A stretch of 64,000 nucleotides of DNA from Microbacterium sp. PM5 (GTDB lineage: Bacteria > Actinomycetota > Actinomycetes > Actinomycetales > Microbacteriaceae), in NCBI RefSeq assembly GCF_003293595.1, contig NZ_CP022162.1, forward strand, positions 3,052,993 through 3,116,992, given 5' to 3'. Under the pieces are notes generated by a model that ran no database searches, was not told the origin of the DNA, and was given only the letters and a program-made list of their open reading frames with translations. Every line of letters starts with the position of its first letter. The first letter of the stretch is position 1. The position numbers and the translations under genes are program-made. Below are positions 17,400 through 25,637 of this stretch, piece after piece.

Positions 17400-18263
17400 G
17401 TGGGAGAGTCCATCGCATTCACCAAGGGCCACGGCACCGGGAACGACTTCGTGATCGTGCCCGATGACGAGGGCGCCCTCGACCTGAGCGCCGCCCAGGT
17501 GGCGGCCCTGTGCGATCGCCGCTTCGGCATCGGCGGCGACGGCATCCTGCGCGTCGTTCGCAGCGCCCGCATCGCCGAGGGTGCGGCGAGCGGGGACGCC
17601 GAGTGGTTCATGGACTACCGCAACGCCGACGGATCCGCCGCCGAGATGTGCGGCAACGGCACGCGCGTCTTCGCGAAGTACCTGGTGGACACCGGCCGTG
17701 CCGACATCGACGCCGCACCGCTGCGCATCGGCACGCGCGCCGGCATCAAGACCTTGACGCGCAGCGACCTGGGCTTCGAGGTCGACCTCGGCGTCTTCGC
17801 CATCGACGGCGACACCGTCGTGAAGGCGCGGGGACTCGACGTCGCCCGGCCCGGTCAGGGCATCGACGTCGGCAACCCGCACGTCGTCGTGGCGCTTTCC
17901 AGCACGGCTGAGCTCGAGGAGCTCGACCTCACCGTGCAGCCGCTGCTGCATCCGGAGCCGGTCGCCGGGGCGAACGTCGAGTTCGTCGTTCCGGCCGACC
18001 CGCTCGTGAAGAACGGCGTCGGCAGCATCCGTATGCGTGTCTTCGAACGCGGTGTGGGTGAGACGCTTTCCTGCGGCACGGGTGTCGCGGCGGCGGCCCT
18101 CGCCGTTCGTCACTGGGCTGGTCCCGCGGCGCCCGATCACTGGAGCGTCGAGGTGCCCGGCGGCATCCTGGGCGTTCGCATCGTCGCCGAAGGCGACGGC
18201 GACCACGTGCTCCTGTCGGGGCCGGCGGCTCTCGTCTACTCCGGCGAGGTGCGCCTGGCCTGA
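17400..18263 (+). CDS. dapF: diaminopimelate epimerase
   Basis: DapF interconverts LL- and meso-diaminopimelate for lysine and peptidoglycan. The 287-residue cofactor-independent racemase has the two catalytic cysteines, C84 in [12 protein letters not shown] and about C225 in [13 protein letters not shown]. It also shows GHGTGNDFV at the N-terminus and the dipole-forming GNPHVVV segment. It starts at GTG 17400 after a TAGACT box. It follows miaB-miaA and precedes hflX-lexA as in many actinobacteria. Confidence 0.96.
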   Translation: MGESIAFTKGHGTGNDFVIVPDDEGALDLSAAQVAALCDRRFGIGGDGILRVVRSARIAEGAASGDAEWFMDYRNADGSAAEMCGNGTRVFAKYLVDTGRADIDAAPLRIGTRAGIKTLTRSDLGFEVDLGVFAIDGDTVVKARGLDVARPGQGIDVGNPHVVVALSSTAELEELDLTVQPLLHPEPVAGANVEFVVPADPLVKNGVGSIRMRVFERGVGETLSCGTGVAAAALAVRHWAGPAAPDHWSVEVPGGILGVRIVAEGDGDHVLLSGPAALVYSGEVRLA

Positions 18264-18283
18264 CGCGGCGTCGATCGCGGGGG

Positions 18284-18358
18284 ACCCAGGGCGGGTCTGG
18301 AAACCCAGGGCGGGTCTGGAAACCCAGGGCGGGTCTGGAAACCCAGGGCGGGTCTGGA
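18284..18358. repeat. four tandem copies of a 19-bp unit between convergent genes
   Basis: The unit ACCCAGGGCGGGTCTGGAA repeats without spacers at 18284, 18303, 18322 and 18341, the last copy diverging in its final bases. Each unit contains CCAG-7-CTGG, and neighbouring units can also pair as CTGG-AAAC-CCAG, so RNA from either strand forms a row of small hairpins. It fills the gap between the dapF stop and the stop of the convergent methyltransferase gene. A bidirectional transcription end is the simplest role. Confidence 0.9.
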
Positions 18359-18361
18359 GCC

Positions 18362-19003
18362 TCAGGGCAGTTCGATGGCGCCGGTGCGCACCGCACCGTG
18401 ACGGCGCACTTTGAGCACGCGGAAGCCGCGTCCGGTCGCCGCGCGCGTCACGGAGTATCCGTTGTCGAACGTCGCCGCCAGCCACCTCTGCAGCGAGTCG
18501 GACCCGAGGTTTCGCTGCACGACCAGCCAGGCATCGCTTCGTTCGTCCAAGCGGGGCAGCCACGTCTCCAGAAGACCGTGCAACTCGTTCTTGCCGACGC
18601 GGATGGGCGGATTGGAGCGGATGCTGCGGAAGCGGACGTCGTCCGGAACATCCTCGGGACGCACAGCGTTGATGTTGCCGACACCCCATTCCTGCGCGTT
18701 TCGGCGCACCAGGTCGAGGGCGCGATCGTTGACGTCCACCGCCCACACCGTGGCATGGGGCGACTGCACGGCGATGCTGAGCGCGATCGGCCCCCAGCCG
18801 CAGCCGAGGTCGAGCAGGTGGCCGCCCGGTGGCGGCGGCGGAGTATTCGCGAGCAGCACCGCCGTCCCGCCGTCGACGTGGTCGGGGCTGAACACCCCGC
18901 CCGCGGTCGTGACCTCGCCGCTGCGCCCGCCGAGGGACACGCGGATGCGACGGAGGTTCTCGGCGCTGGACGGGGAGGCGCTGAAGTAGTGGTCACTCCC
19001 CAT
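18362..19003 (-). CDS. class I SAM-dependent methyltransferase (RsmC/MTS type)
   Basis: This 213-residue methyltransferase has the small-MTS fold of the RsmC C-terminal half. Motif I is DLGCGWG (65-71), the acidic motif II is WAVDVND near 90, and motif IV is SNPPIR (130-135). That NPP motif marks enzymes that methylate exocyclic amino groups of bases, such as 16S G1207. It lacks the N-terminal half of E. coli RsmC, which is usual in Gram-positives. The ATG is 6 bases after a minus-strand TACGCT box. Confidence 0.88.
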   Translation of the reverse strand: MGSDHYFSASPSSAENLRRIRVSLGGRSGEVTTAGGVFSPDHVDGGTAVLLANTPPPPPGGHLLDLGCGWGPIALSIAVQSPHATVWAVDVNDRALDLVRRNAQEWGVGNINAVRPEDVPDDVRFRSIRSNPPIRVGKNELHGLLETWLPRLDERSDAWLVVQRNLGSDSLQRWLAATFDNGYSVTRAATGRGFRVLKVRRHGAVRTGAIELP

Positions 19004-19009
19004 CCTGCG

Positions 19010-19015
19010 AGCGTA
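19010..19015 (-). promoter_or_regulatory. -10 box of the methyltransferase gene
   Basis: On the minus strand TACGCT ends 6 bases before the ATG at 19003, matching the leaderless pattern. Confidence 0.5.
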
Positions 19016-19042
19016 CCGGAGCCACCCGCCCGCGCGGGAGGC

Positions 19043-19048
19043 TAGACT
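19043..19048 (+). promoter_or_regulatory. -10 box of hflX
   Basis: TAGACT lies 24 bases before the hflX ATG. Unlike most genes here, hflX then has a short leader with a GGAAGGA ribosome site. Confidence 0.45.
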
Positions 19049-19072
19049 GCAAGGCTGACCTGGAAGGAATCC

Positions 19073-20596
19073 ATGACCCACACCACCGAGACCACCGACG
19101 AGCACGGCGAAGAGACGCCGCTCGACCCGGTGGATCGCGTGCTGGCACGTGCCGAGGGCCGCTCTGGCGTGCGCGTCTTCGGTAGCGCCCAGGCGCTGCA
19201 GGATGCCGCAACCGTCGCCTCCGGTGACGCCGACGGCGATCAGTGGGATCGCGAGGAACGCGCGGCGCTGCGGCGCGTACCGGGTCTGTCCACGGAGCTC
19301 GAAGACGTCACCGAGGTCGAGTACCGCCAGCTGCGTCTGGAGAACGTCGTGCTCGTGGGCGTGTACCCCCAAGGGTCGCAGGAGGATGCCGAGAACTCGC
19401 TGCGCGAACTCGCCGCGCTCGCCGAGACGGCCGGTGCCGTCGTTCTCGACGGCGTGCTGCAGCGGCGTCCGCATCCCGACCCCGCGACCTACATCGGCCG
19501 CGGCAAGGCGGCGGAGCTGCGCGACCTCGTGGCCGCCGTCGGCGCCGACACCGTCATCGCCGACACGGAGCTCGCTCCGAGCCAGCGCCGCGCACTGGAG
19601 GACGTCGTGAAGGTGAAGGTCATCGACCGCACCACCGTGATCCTCGACATCTTCAGCCAGCACGCCAAGAGCCGCGAGGGCAAGGCCCAGGTCGAGCTCG
19701 CCCAGCTCGAGTACCTGTTGCCGCGCCTGCGTGGCTGGGGCGAGTCGATGAGCCGTCAGGCCGGTGGTCAGGTGGGTGCCGGCGGCGCCGGCATGGGCTC
19801 ACGCGGGCCGGGTGAGACGAAGATCGAGCTCGATCGCCGCCGCATCCGCACCAAGATGGCCCAGCTGCGCAAGCAGCTGCGTGACTTCGCACCCGCCCGC
19901 GAGGCCAAGCGCAGCGAACGCAAGCGCAACACGATCCCGTCGGTCGCGATCGCCGGCTACACGAACGCCGGCAAGTCCAGCCTGCTCAACCGGCTCACGA
20001 GCGCCGGTGTGCTCGTCGAGAACGCGCTGTTCGCGACCCTGGACGCGACCGTACGTCGCGCCGAAGCGGCCGACGGTCGCGTCTACACCCTGACGGACAC
20101 GGTCGGGTTCGTGCGCAATCTGCCTCATCAGCTCGTCGAGGCCTTCCGGTCGACGCTGGAAGAGGTCGGCGACGCCGACGTGCTGGTTCACGTCGTGGAC
20201 GGCTCCCACCCCGACCCCGCCGCGCAGCTCGCGACCGTGCGCGACGTGATGGGCGACGTGGGTGCGCGCTCGACGCGCGAGATCGTCGTCTTCAACAAAG
20301 CCGATCTCGTCGACGACGACACCAGACTCGTGCTGCGCGGGCTCGAGCCCTCCGCGCTGTTCGTGTCGTCGCGCACGGGGGAGGGTATCGCGCAGCTGCG
20401 CACCGTCATCGAGGACGCCCTCCCGCTGCCGGCGGTCGAAGTGCGCGCGCTCGTGCCGTACGACCGCGGGGACCTCATCAACGCCGTGCACGAGTCCGGC
20501 CACATCCTCTCGACCGCTCACGAAGAGGGCGGCACCGCGGTGCACGCCCACGTCTCCGAGCGACTCGCGGCGGAGCTGGCGCCCTACGCGCTCTGA
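19073..20596 (+). CDS. hflX: GTPase HflX
   Basis: HflX is a ribosome-splitting GTPase active on stalled ribosomes. The 507-residue protein has an N-terminal HflX domain: LENVVLVGVYPQG, then DPATYIGRGKAAELRDLV. A glycine-rich linker follows (GAGGAGMGSRGPGETKIELDRRRI). The GTPase domain starts at about residue 295 with G1 GYTNAGKSS, G3 DTVGFVRNLP and G4 FNKADL. It ends in a small C-terminal domain. Its last 13 bases overlap the 3' end of the convergent S9 peptidase gene. Confidence 0.96.
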   Translation: MTHTTETTDEHGEETPLDPVDRVLARAEGRSGVRVFGSAQALQDAATVASGDADGDQWDREERAALRRVPGLSTELEDVTEVEYRQLRLENVVLVGVYPQGSQEDAENSLRELAALAETAGAVVLDGVLQRRPHPDPATYIGRGKAAELRDLVAAVGADTVIADTELAPSQRRALEDVVKVKVIDRTTVILDIFSQHAKSREGKAQVELAQLEYLLPRLRGWGESMSRQAGGQVGAGGAGMGSRGPGETKIELDRRRIRTKMAQLRKQLRDFAPAREAKRSERKRNTIPSVAIAGYTNAGKSSLLNRLTSAGVLVENALFATLDATVRRAEAADGRVYTLTDTVGFVRNLPHQLVEAFRSTLEEVGDADVLVHVVDGSHPDPAAQLATVRDVMGDVGARSTREIVVFNKADLVDDDTRLVLRGLEPSALFVSSRTGEGIAQLRTVIEDALPLPAVEVRALVPYDRGDLINAVHESGHILSTAHEEGGTAVHAHVSERLAAELAPYAL

Positions 20597-22518
20597 CGTG
20601 GTGAGGAGCCTGCCAGGTCTATCGGCGGCACGCCGGGCGTCGTGAACCCGAACACCTGGCCGAGGAACGCGAGCTCGCTCTGCAGCGCGTGCACGACCGC
20701 CTCGGCGCCGCGGAACCCGTGCCCTTCGCCCTCGTAGAGCACATAGGCGTGCGGGATATGACGGGCCGCGAGCGCGTCGCGGATCGCTTCGGCCTGCGAT
20801 GGCGGCACGACGGCATCGTCTGCGCCCTGCAGCAGCAGCACCGGCACCTGGAAGCCGTCGATGTGCGTCAACGGGGAGCGCTGGATGTAGAGCTCCTCGG
20901 CCTCGGGTAGCGCTCCGATGAGCCCATCGAGATACCGGGACTCGAAATCGTGGGTATCGGCGGCCAGGGTGCGGGCGTCGCCCACGCCGTAGCGGGAGAT
21001 GCCTGCGCCGAAAACGTCGGTGCGGGCCAGCGCGGCGAGCACGGTCCAGCCACCGGCTGATCCGCCCTTGATCGCGAGGCGCGCGGGGTCGGCCGCGCCC
21101 GTGGCGGCCAGGCCCGTGGCGGATGCCGCGACATCTGCGATGTCGACGACGCCCCATTGGCCGCGCAGCCGCTCACGGTATGCGCGGCCGTACCCCGTCG
21201 AGCCCCCGTAGTTCACCTCCAGCACCCCGATGCCGCGACTCGTGAAGAACAGCGTCTTCGCGTCGGCGACGCCGCCCTCGTGGCCGGTCGGCCCGCCGTG
21301 CACCAGCACGAGGTACGGCGGGCGTTCCGTCTCGGGTGCCGCCACCCGCGGATGTCGCGGGGGATGCACGAACGCGTGCACCGTGCCCGTCGGGCCTTCG
21401 AGCGAGAACGGGCGTGTGTCGGGAAGCCACGCATCGAGATCCTCGCCGTCGACCTCTGCACGCTGCCCGATCACCAGATCGACGCGCATCGTCGCGGCCT
21501 CCTCATCGATCTCCACGAGCCAGATCCCGCTCATGCCCGGCGCCAGCCCGGAGATCAGCGCCCGACGCCCCACGACCGCTTCGACGCAGAGCGATGCCGT
21601 GGCAGGCAGAGGGATCACGGTCTCGGTGCCCGCGGCGGTGCGCCAGACGAGTTCGTCGGAGCCGTTGGTGCGGACAGCGATCACCCCGCCGTCGGAGGTC
21701 ACCCCGAACCAGCGGCTGCCGAGCGACCACAGCGGGCCTCCCGTGTCTGCATCGGCCGGCGCGAAAGGTGTCCGCGGCAGATCGGCATCGAGGCGCAGTC
21801 TCCAGAGGTTCCATCGGCCGGTCGCGTCGTCCAGGTAGAGCAGGTCGTCCTCGTCACACCACTCGGGCTGGAGCGCTGCCGTGCTGCCGTCGGTCACGTC
21901 GGTCCACTCGACCACGGCGCCGTCCTCCAGGCGACCGACACGCAGTCTCGTGCGGTCCCAGGGCATGTCGGGGTGATTCCAGGCCACCCACGCGAGACGG
22001 TCGCCGCGCGGCGACAGTGCGGGCTGAGCAACGAAGTCGCTGCCCGCGACGAGATCGCTCGCTCCCTCACCCTGCAGGTCGATGCGCACGATCGCCCGTT
22101 CACGGCCCGCCCGTTCGCGGATGGCCAGCAGTATGCCGCCGGACGCGCGAAGCCCGCCGTAGCGGACGTCCGCGTCGTTCGTCAGGCGACGCGGCTCCGA
22201 GCCGGGTTCGCGCACCCACACCTGCTGGTCTCGCCGTTCGACGAAGAACAGTCGGCCGGCCTCGTCGACCGCCCAGGATCCCCCGCCGTACTCGTGCACG
22301 CCGGATCTGGCGTTCCACGGCGCCGGCAGGACGGGGTGCACCCTTTCGGTGGCATCGCGCCGGAACACCGCGGTGCGGCCGGCCTCGTCGGCCACCGTCT
22401 GCGCCCACCACACCTCGTCGCCGACGAGCGCGGCACCGTCGATGCGGGGTGACGACGCGGAAGCCCACGCGGCCGTGAACGGAGAGGGCCAGGATCCATA
22501 GGGGTGCACATCGACCAT
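20584..22518 (-). CDS. S9-family prolyl oligopeptidase-like serine peptidase
   Basis: This is a 644-residue S9C-type (acylaminoacyl-peptidase/dipeptidyl-peptidase-like) enzyme with an N-terminal beta-propeller (WD/TolB-like repeats such as QPALSPRGDRLAWVAW) and a C-terminal alpha/beta hydrolase. The catalytic Ser is in KGGSAGGWT near residue 487, the Asp in QGADDAVVP near 568 and the His in EGEGHGFRG near 598. No signal peptide is seen, so it is probably cytosolic. The ATG at 22518 lies 7 bases after a minus-strand TAGCGT box. It converges on and overlaps hflX by 13 bases. Confidence 0.92.
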   Translation of the reverse strand: MVDVHPYGSWPSPFTAAWASASSPRIDGAALVGDEVWWAQTVADEAGRTAVFRRDATERVHPVLPAPWNARSGVHEYGGGSWAVDEAGRLFFVERRDQQVWVREPGSEPRRLTNDADVRYGGLRASGGILLAIRERAGRERAIVRIDLQGEGASDLVAGSDFVAQPALSPRGDRLAWVAWNHPDMPWDRTRLRVGRLEDGAVVEWTDVTDGSTAALQPEWCDEDDLLYLDDATGRWNLWRLRLDADLPRTPFAPADADTGGPLWSLGSRWFGVTSDGGVIAVRTNGSDELVWRTAAGTETVIPLPATASLCVEAVVGRRALISGLAPGMSGIWLVEIDEEAATMRVDLVIGQRAEVDGEDLDAWLPDTRPFSLEGPTGTVHAFVHPPRHPRVAAPETERPPYLVLVHGGPTGHEGGVADAKTLFFTSRGIGVLEVNYGGSTGYGRAYRERLRGQWGVVDIADVAASATGLAATGAADPARLAIKGGSAGGWTVLAALARTDVFGAGISRYGVGDARTLAADTHDFESRYLDGLIGALPEAEELYIQRSPLTHIDGFQVPVLLLQGADDAVVPPSQAEAIRDALAARHIPHAYVLYEGEGHGFRGAEAVVHALQSELAFLGQVFGFTTPGVPPIDLAGSSPRQSA

Positions 22519-22525
22519 GCCTGCC

Positions 22526-22531
22526 ACGCTA
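22526..22531 (-). promoter_or_regulatory. -10 box of the S9 peptidase gene
   Basis: TAGCGT on the minus strand ends 7 bases before the ATG at 22518. Confidence 0.45.
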
Positions 22532-22599
22532 CGCGCCTGCGTCAGTCGACGTCGCAGGACACGTCTCGTCACACGCGGGGACGGGCGGCAAGGTGGCTC

Positions 22600-22605
22600 T
22601 ACAGT
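22600..22605 (+). promoter_or_regulatory. possible -10 box of metF
   Basis: TACAGT would start a leader of about 55 bases. The nonamer GGCACCGAG occurs twice in it (22609-22617 and 22657-22665), the second copy next to the metF start. I do not recognise a SAM riboswitch. Confidence 0.35.
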
Positions 22606-22667
22606 GGTGGCACCGAGGCTGCGGTACGCCGGCTGCACGACCCCGACGCGAGAGAAGGCACCGAGCG

Positions 22668-23645
22668 ATGACGTCTCACGAACCGCACATCGCTGCTGCG
22701 CGGGCCGGCGGCGAGGCATCGCCGCAGGTTCCGTTCTCGTTCGAGATCTATCCTCCGCGCACGCTGGCGCAGTTGCCTGCGCTCCACGAGACCATCCGCG
22801 TGCTGGCCGAGGCGGGGCCGCGGTTCATCTCCGTGACGTTCGGCGCCGGAGGCTCGACCACCGATCGCTCGCTCGCCGTGCTGACGCATATCCTCCGCGA
22901 AACGCGGGTTCCCCCCGTCGCGCATGTGACATGCGTCGGCAGCAGCTATGCCGAGGCGACGACGGTCATCCGCCACTTCCTCGACGCCGGCATCACCCGC
23001 TTCCTCGCCGTGCGCGGCGACCCGCCGCTCGGCGTCGGAGAGGACGACATCGTCTTCGGCGATCTGGAGTCGGCGGCTCAGCTCGTGCAGCTCATCGGAC
23101 GTGTGCACGCGGAGCGGTCGACGTACCGCGAGCGGGAGATCCCGGGCGTTCCGGGAGCGGTTCGGGTCATCGACGGCGACCGCGTCGACATCGCGGTCGC
23201 TGCGTTCCCGAACGGTCACCCGCGCTCGCGTCATCGCTACGAGGACATCGACGCGCTTCTGGCCAAGCAGGCCGCCGGGGCGACGTCAGCCATCACGCAG
23301 CTCTTCTTCCACGCCGACGAGTACCTCGACTTCGTCGCTCGTGCCCGGGCGGCCGGGGTGGTCATTCCGATCGTCCCCGGAATCATGCCGATCACCTCGC
23401 CCGGGCGCCTGCGCCGTGTGCTCGAGCTCACCGGAGACGCGCGCCCCGACTCCCTCGCCGCGGCACTGGAGTCCGCTCCGGATGCCGCGGCGCAGCGCGA
23501 GGTCGGTCTCGCCCATGCCGCCGCGCTCGCCCGGGCCGTGGTGGCTGGCGGCGCCGAGGGCGTCCACCTTTACGCCTTCAACAATCACGAGACCGTTCTG
23601 GGTGTGCTGCGCACCGCGGGGCTGATCCCTGAACGGCGCTCGTAG
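22668..23645 (+). CDS. metF: methylenetetrahydrofolate reductase
   Basis: MetF reduces methylene-THF to methyl-THF, the methyl donor for methionine. The 325-residue flavoprotein TIM barrel shows FSFEIYPPRT (catalytic Glu), ISVTFGAGGST, HVTCVG, the FAD-binding LAVRGDPP, and a late FNNHETVLGVL. The ATG at 22668 follows a GAGAGAAGG site; an in-frame upstream start at 22593 would precede the likely transcription start. It diverges from the S9 peptidase. Confidence 0.95.
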   Translation: MTSHEPHIAAARAGGEASPQVPFSFEIYPPRTLAQLPALHETIRVLAEAGPRFISVTFGAGGSTTDRSLAVLTHILRETRVPPVAHVTCVGSSYAEATTVIRHFLDAGITRFLAVRGDPPLGVGEDDIVFGDLESAAQLVQLIGRVHAERSTYREREIPGVPGAVRVIDGDRVDIAVAAFPNGHPRSRHRYEDIDALLAKQAAGATSAITQLFFHADEYLDFVARARAAGVVIPIVPGIMPITSPGRLRRVLELTGDARPDSLAAALESAPDAAAQREVGLAHAAALARAVVAGGAEGVHLYAFNNHETVLGVLRTAGLIPERRS

Positions 23646-23652
23646 GGGGCAT

Positions 23653-24660
23653 TCAGTCGGAGGACGCGGTTGCCGCCGCGCGGCGAAGCCCCCAGCGGCG
23701 CCACGCATGGCGAACCGCCACCGCCGGCGTCGATGGACCGGCGAGCCACGCGCCGGCGGCGACGGCGAGCGCGATCGCCAGAGCTACGCCGGACGCGCCG
23801 ACCACCGCCGATAGCAGCTGATCGTAGATCGCGACGGCTGCGGCCGGTGTCAGCGCCGTTCCGGCGGCGGCGGTCGACACCGCCGCGCGGCCGACCGCCG
23901 CTGCGATCAGCAGTGCTCCGAGAGCCGCCGCCGCCCCGAGCGCCGCCCACCGGAGGGTGTCGACGCGTCGCCGAGCGAGCGCAATCCCGGCGAGGAACAG
24001 GATCGCGGTGGCGACCGGCATCCACCATCCCGCGTTCACGCCGAGCGCATAGCCCGTTCGGACGGCAGCGAGGGCATCCCCGGAGCCGATGATCACGACG
24101 TGGTCGACCGAGGGGATGAGCGTCGCCCACGCGACGTCACGCGCGCTCAGGCGTTCCTTCACGCCCGCCACGACGGCGCCGACCTGCACACCGAGTCCGG
24201 CATCGGTCTGCACCACGAGGCCGGCGCCATCGGCGGTTGCGGCGAGCGTCAGCGCGCGGTGAGACTGCCGAAGAACCTCGCCCCAGACCGCTGCGAAGGC
24301 GTCGGAGCGAATCGCTTCGGCGATCGCGTCGTGCACGAGAGTCTGCACGGCCGCAGCGGCGGGCGCCTGCAGTCGTCGCAGGGCGTCAGCAGCCCGATCG
24401 CCGACGCCGAGGGCGATGATGCCGTCGACGATCGAGCCGGCGAGAGCGCTCGTGTCGAGCTTCGCGTCGACGGCGTCGGTGGATGCCGCGATCACCGCGT
24501 CCTGGACGACGGCCGAGCGGGCCAGCGGCGCAAGCGTCGCGGTGAAAGCCTCTTCATCCACCAGCTGCACCCTCGCCCACACGCTCAGGATGGACAGCGG
24601 CAGGCAGACGACGGCCAGGACGACCGCGACGGCCGACACGACGGCGCGCGCCCGCGACAT
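23653..24660 (-). CDS. membrane protein of unknown function, downstream of lexA
   Basis: This is a 335-residue protein. One membrane segment lies at about residues 7-29, followed by a large extracytoplasmic, helix-rich domain (30-210). Three more segments are at about 211-229, 237-258 and 288-307, with a basic C-tail. I recognise no family with a known role. It starts 2 bases after the lexA stop and is almost certainly cotranscribed with lexA, which would put it under SOS control. It converges on metF with a 7-base gap. Confidence 0.75.
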   Translation of the reverse strand: MSRARAVVSAVAVVLAVVCLPLSILSVWARVQLVDEEAFTATLAPLARSAVVQDAVIAASTDAVDAKLDTSALAGSIVDGIIALGVGDRAADALRRLQAPAAAAVQTLVHDAIAEAIRSDAFAAVWGEVLRQSHRALTLAATADGAGLVVQTDAGLGVQVGAVVAGVKERLSARDVAWATLIPSVDHVVIIGSGDALAAVRTGYALGVNAGWWMPVATAILFLAGIALARRRVDTLRWAALGAAAALGALLIAAAVGRAAVSTAAAGTALTPAAAVAIYDQLLSAVVGASGVALAIALAVAAGAWLAGPSTPAVAVRHAWRRWGLRRAAATASSD

Positions 24661-24662
24661 GC

Positions 24663-25328
24663 TCAGACCGCGCGCAGGACGGCCACGACGCGACCGAGAA
24701 CCACGGCGTCGTCGCCGAGGATCGGCTCGAAGGAGGAGTTGCGGGGGAGCAGCCACGTGTGACCGTCCCGCTGTCGGAAGGTCTTCACCGTCGCTTCGCC
24801 GTCCAGCATCGCCGCCACGATGTCGCCGTTGTCGGCCGTCGGCTGGGAACGCACGACGACCCAGTCGCCGTCGCAGATGGCGGCGTCGATCATCGACTCG
24901 CCGCTGACCTTGAGCATGAAGAGATCCCCCTTGCCGACCAGCTGACGCGGCAGCGGGAAGATCTCCTCGACCTGCTGATCGGCCGTGATCGGTACGCCTG
25001 CCGCGATGCGCCCGACCAGGGGGACGAGCGCGGCGTCACCGAGCGCGGGGGTGAGGTCGGCGGGGTTCTCCGCGGCGGCACCCGGCAGGTCGATGAGGAC
25101 CTCCATCGCGCGCGTCTTGCCGGCGTCGCGGCGCAGATAACCGCTCAGCTCCAGCTGGTTGAGCTGGTGCGTGACGCTGGACAGCGACTTCAGGCCCACG
25201 GCGTCGCCGATCTCGCGCATGCTCGGCGGGTAGCCGAAGCGCGCGATGGAGGTCTGGATCACCTCGAGGATCTTCAGCTGCTTGTCGCTGAGGCTCTTAC
25301 GCCTGCGTGTCTGAGGCTTGTCGGCCAT
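24663..25328 (-). CDS. lexA: SOS repressor LexA
   Basis: LexA binds SOS boxes and is inactivated by RecA-stimulated self-cleavage. The 221-residue protein has an N-terminal winged helix ([42 protein letters not shown]). A linker holds the scissile A110-G111 in GRIAAGVP. The S24 peptidase domain has catalytic S145 (VSGESM) and K182 (ATVKTF). All cleavage residues are intact. A GGAG site precedes the ATG. It diverges from the LysM division-inhibitor-like gene, as in Mycobacterium and Bacillus. Confidence 0.98.
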   Translation of the reverse strand: MADKPQTRRRKSLSDKQLKILEVIQTSIARFGYPPSMREIGDAVGLKSLSSVTHQLNQLELSGYLRRDAGKTRAMEVLIDLPGAAAENPADLTPALGDAALVPLVGRIAAGVPITADQQVEEIFPLPRQLVGKGDLFMLKVSGESMIDAAICDGDWVVVRSQPTADNGDIVAAMLDGEATVKTFRQRDGHTWLLPRNSSFEPILGDDAVVLGRVVAVLRAV

Positions 25329-25485
25329 GTCGCGCGCTCCTTCGATCGCGTCCCCGGAAGGCAGCGCCTTCGAATGTCGGAGGTTGGTGATGGGGTCATC
25401 TTGTCGAAACCGTATCCGGTTTTCGCACGGTCGTCCGGCACGTGTACGCGTGTCGGGTTCGATTCATCTGCGAGAACGGCAGGGC

Positions 25486-25514
25486 TTGACACTCGAACAC
25501 TATCGAAGATAGAT
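25486..25514 (+). promoter_or_regulatory. sigma-70-type promoter of the LysM gene
   Basis: A perfect TTGACA (25486-25491), a 17-base spacer and ATAGAT (25509-25514) form the most canonical promoter in the window. The spacer contains TCGAAC and TCGAAG half-sites. Transcription should start near 25521 and give a leader of about 117 bases. Confidence 0.75.
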
Positions 25515-25518
25515 TCGG
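25503..25518 (+). promoter_or_regulatory. probable LexA operator over the LysM -10
   Basis: TCGAAGATAGATTCGG matches TCGAAC-4-GTTCGA at 9 of 12 arm positions, keeping the CGAA-6-TTCG core. A further TCGAAC half-site is 9 bases upstream. It covers the -10 box, consistent with LexA repression. Confidence 0.6.
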
Positions 25519-25522
25519 AACA

Positions 25523-25568
25523 GAGATTCGCATCCACCTCTCCCGGCCGAGAGGCGGATGCGAATCTC
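25523..25568 (+). promoter_or_regulatory. long hairpin in the LysM gene leader
   Basis: Arms 25523-25542 and 25549-25568 are complementary over 20 bp with one A/C mismatch, around a CCGGCC loop. It begins within a few bases of the predicted 5' end of the message. It is not followed by a U-run, so a stabilising or regulatory RNA structure is more likely than a terminator. Confidence 0.75.
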
Positions 25569-25637
25569 GAATCGAATCTTCGAAGTGACGCTTTCAACTC
25601 GACGCCCCGGAGCGGGACACGTTTCAAGGAGGAACTC

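Larger units (their letters stand above)
25329..25637. promoter_or_regulatory. lexA/LysM divergent intergenic region
   Basis: This 309-base gap has no gene. Toward lexA it contains an imperfect repeat, CGAAACCG-3-CCGGTTTTCG (about 25404-25424), with TACGGT on the minus strand as a possible lexA -10. Toward the LysM gene it contains a consensus promoter, an SOS-like box and a long hairpin, listed separately. Confidence 0.7.

Noticed and set aside
18284..18358. Possible CRISPR array
   Set aside because: The 19-bp units are directly joined with no spacers and there are no cas genes.
22606..22667. Riboswitch before metF
   Set aside because: The leader is about 55 bases with only a repeated nonamer. 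No SAM-I, SAM-II or SAM-IV core pattern could be recognised.
25404..25424. CGAAACCG/CCGGTTTTCG as a LexA box for lexA itself
   Set aside because: The arms fit poorly and the spacing is wrong for CGAA-6-TTCG. lexA autoregulation is likely but this site does not show it.
25452..25480. GGGTTCGATTC, like a tRNA T-loop
   Set aside because: No complementary T-stem, acceptor stem or anticodon arm can be built around it.
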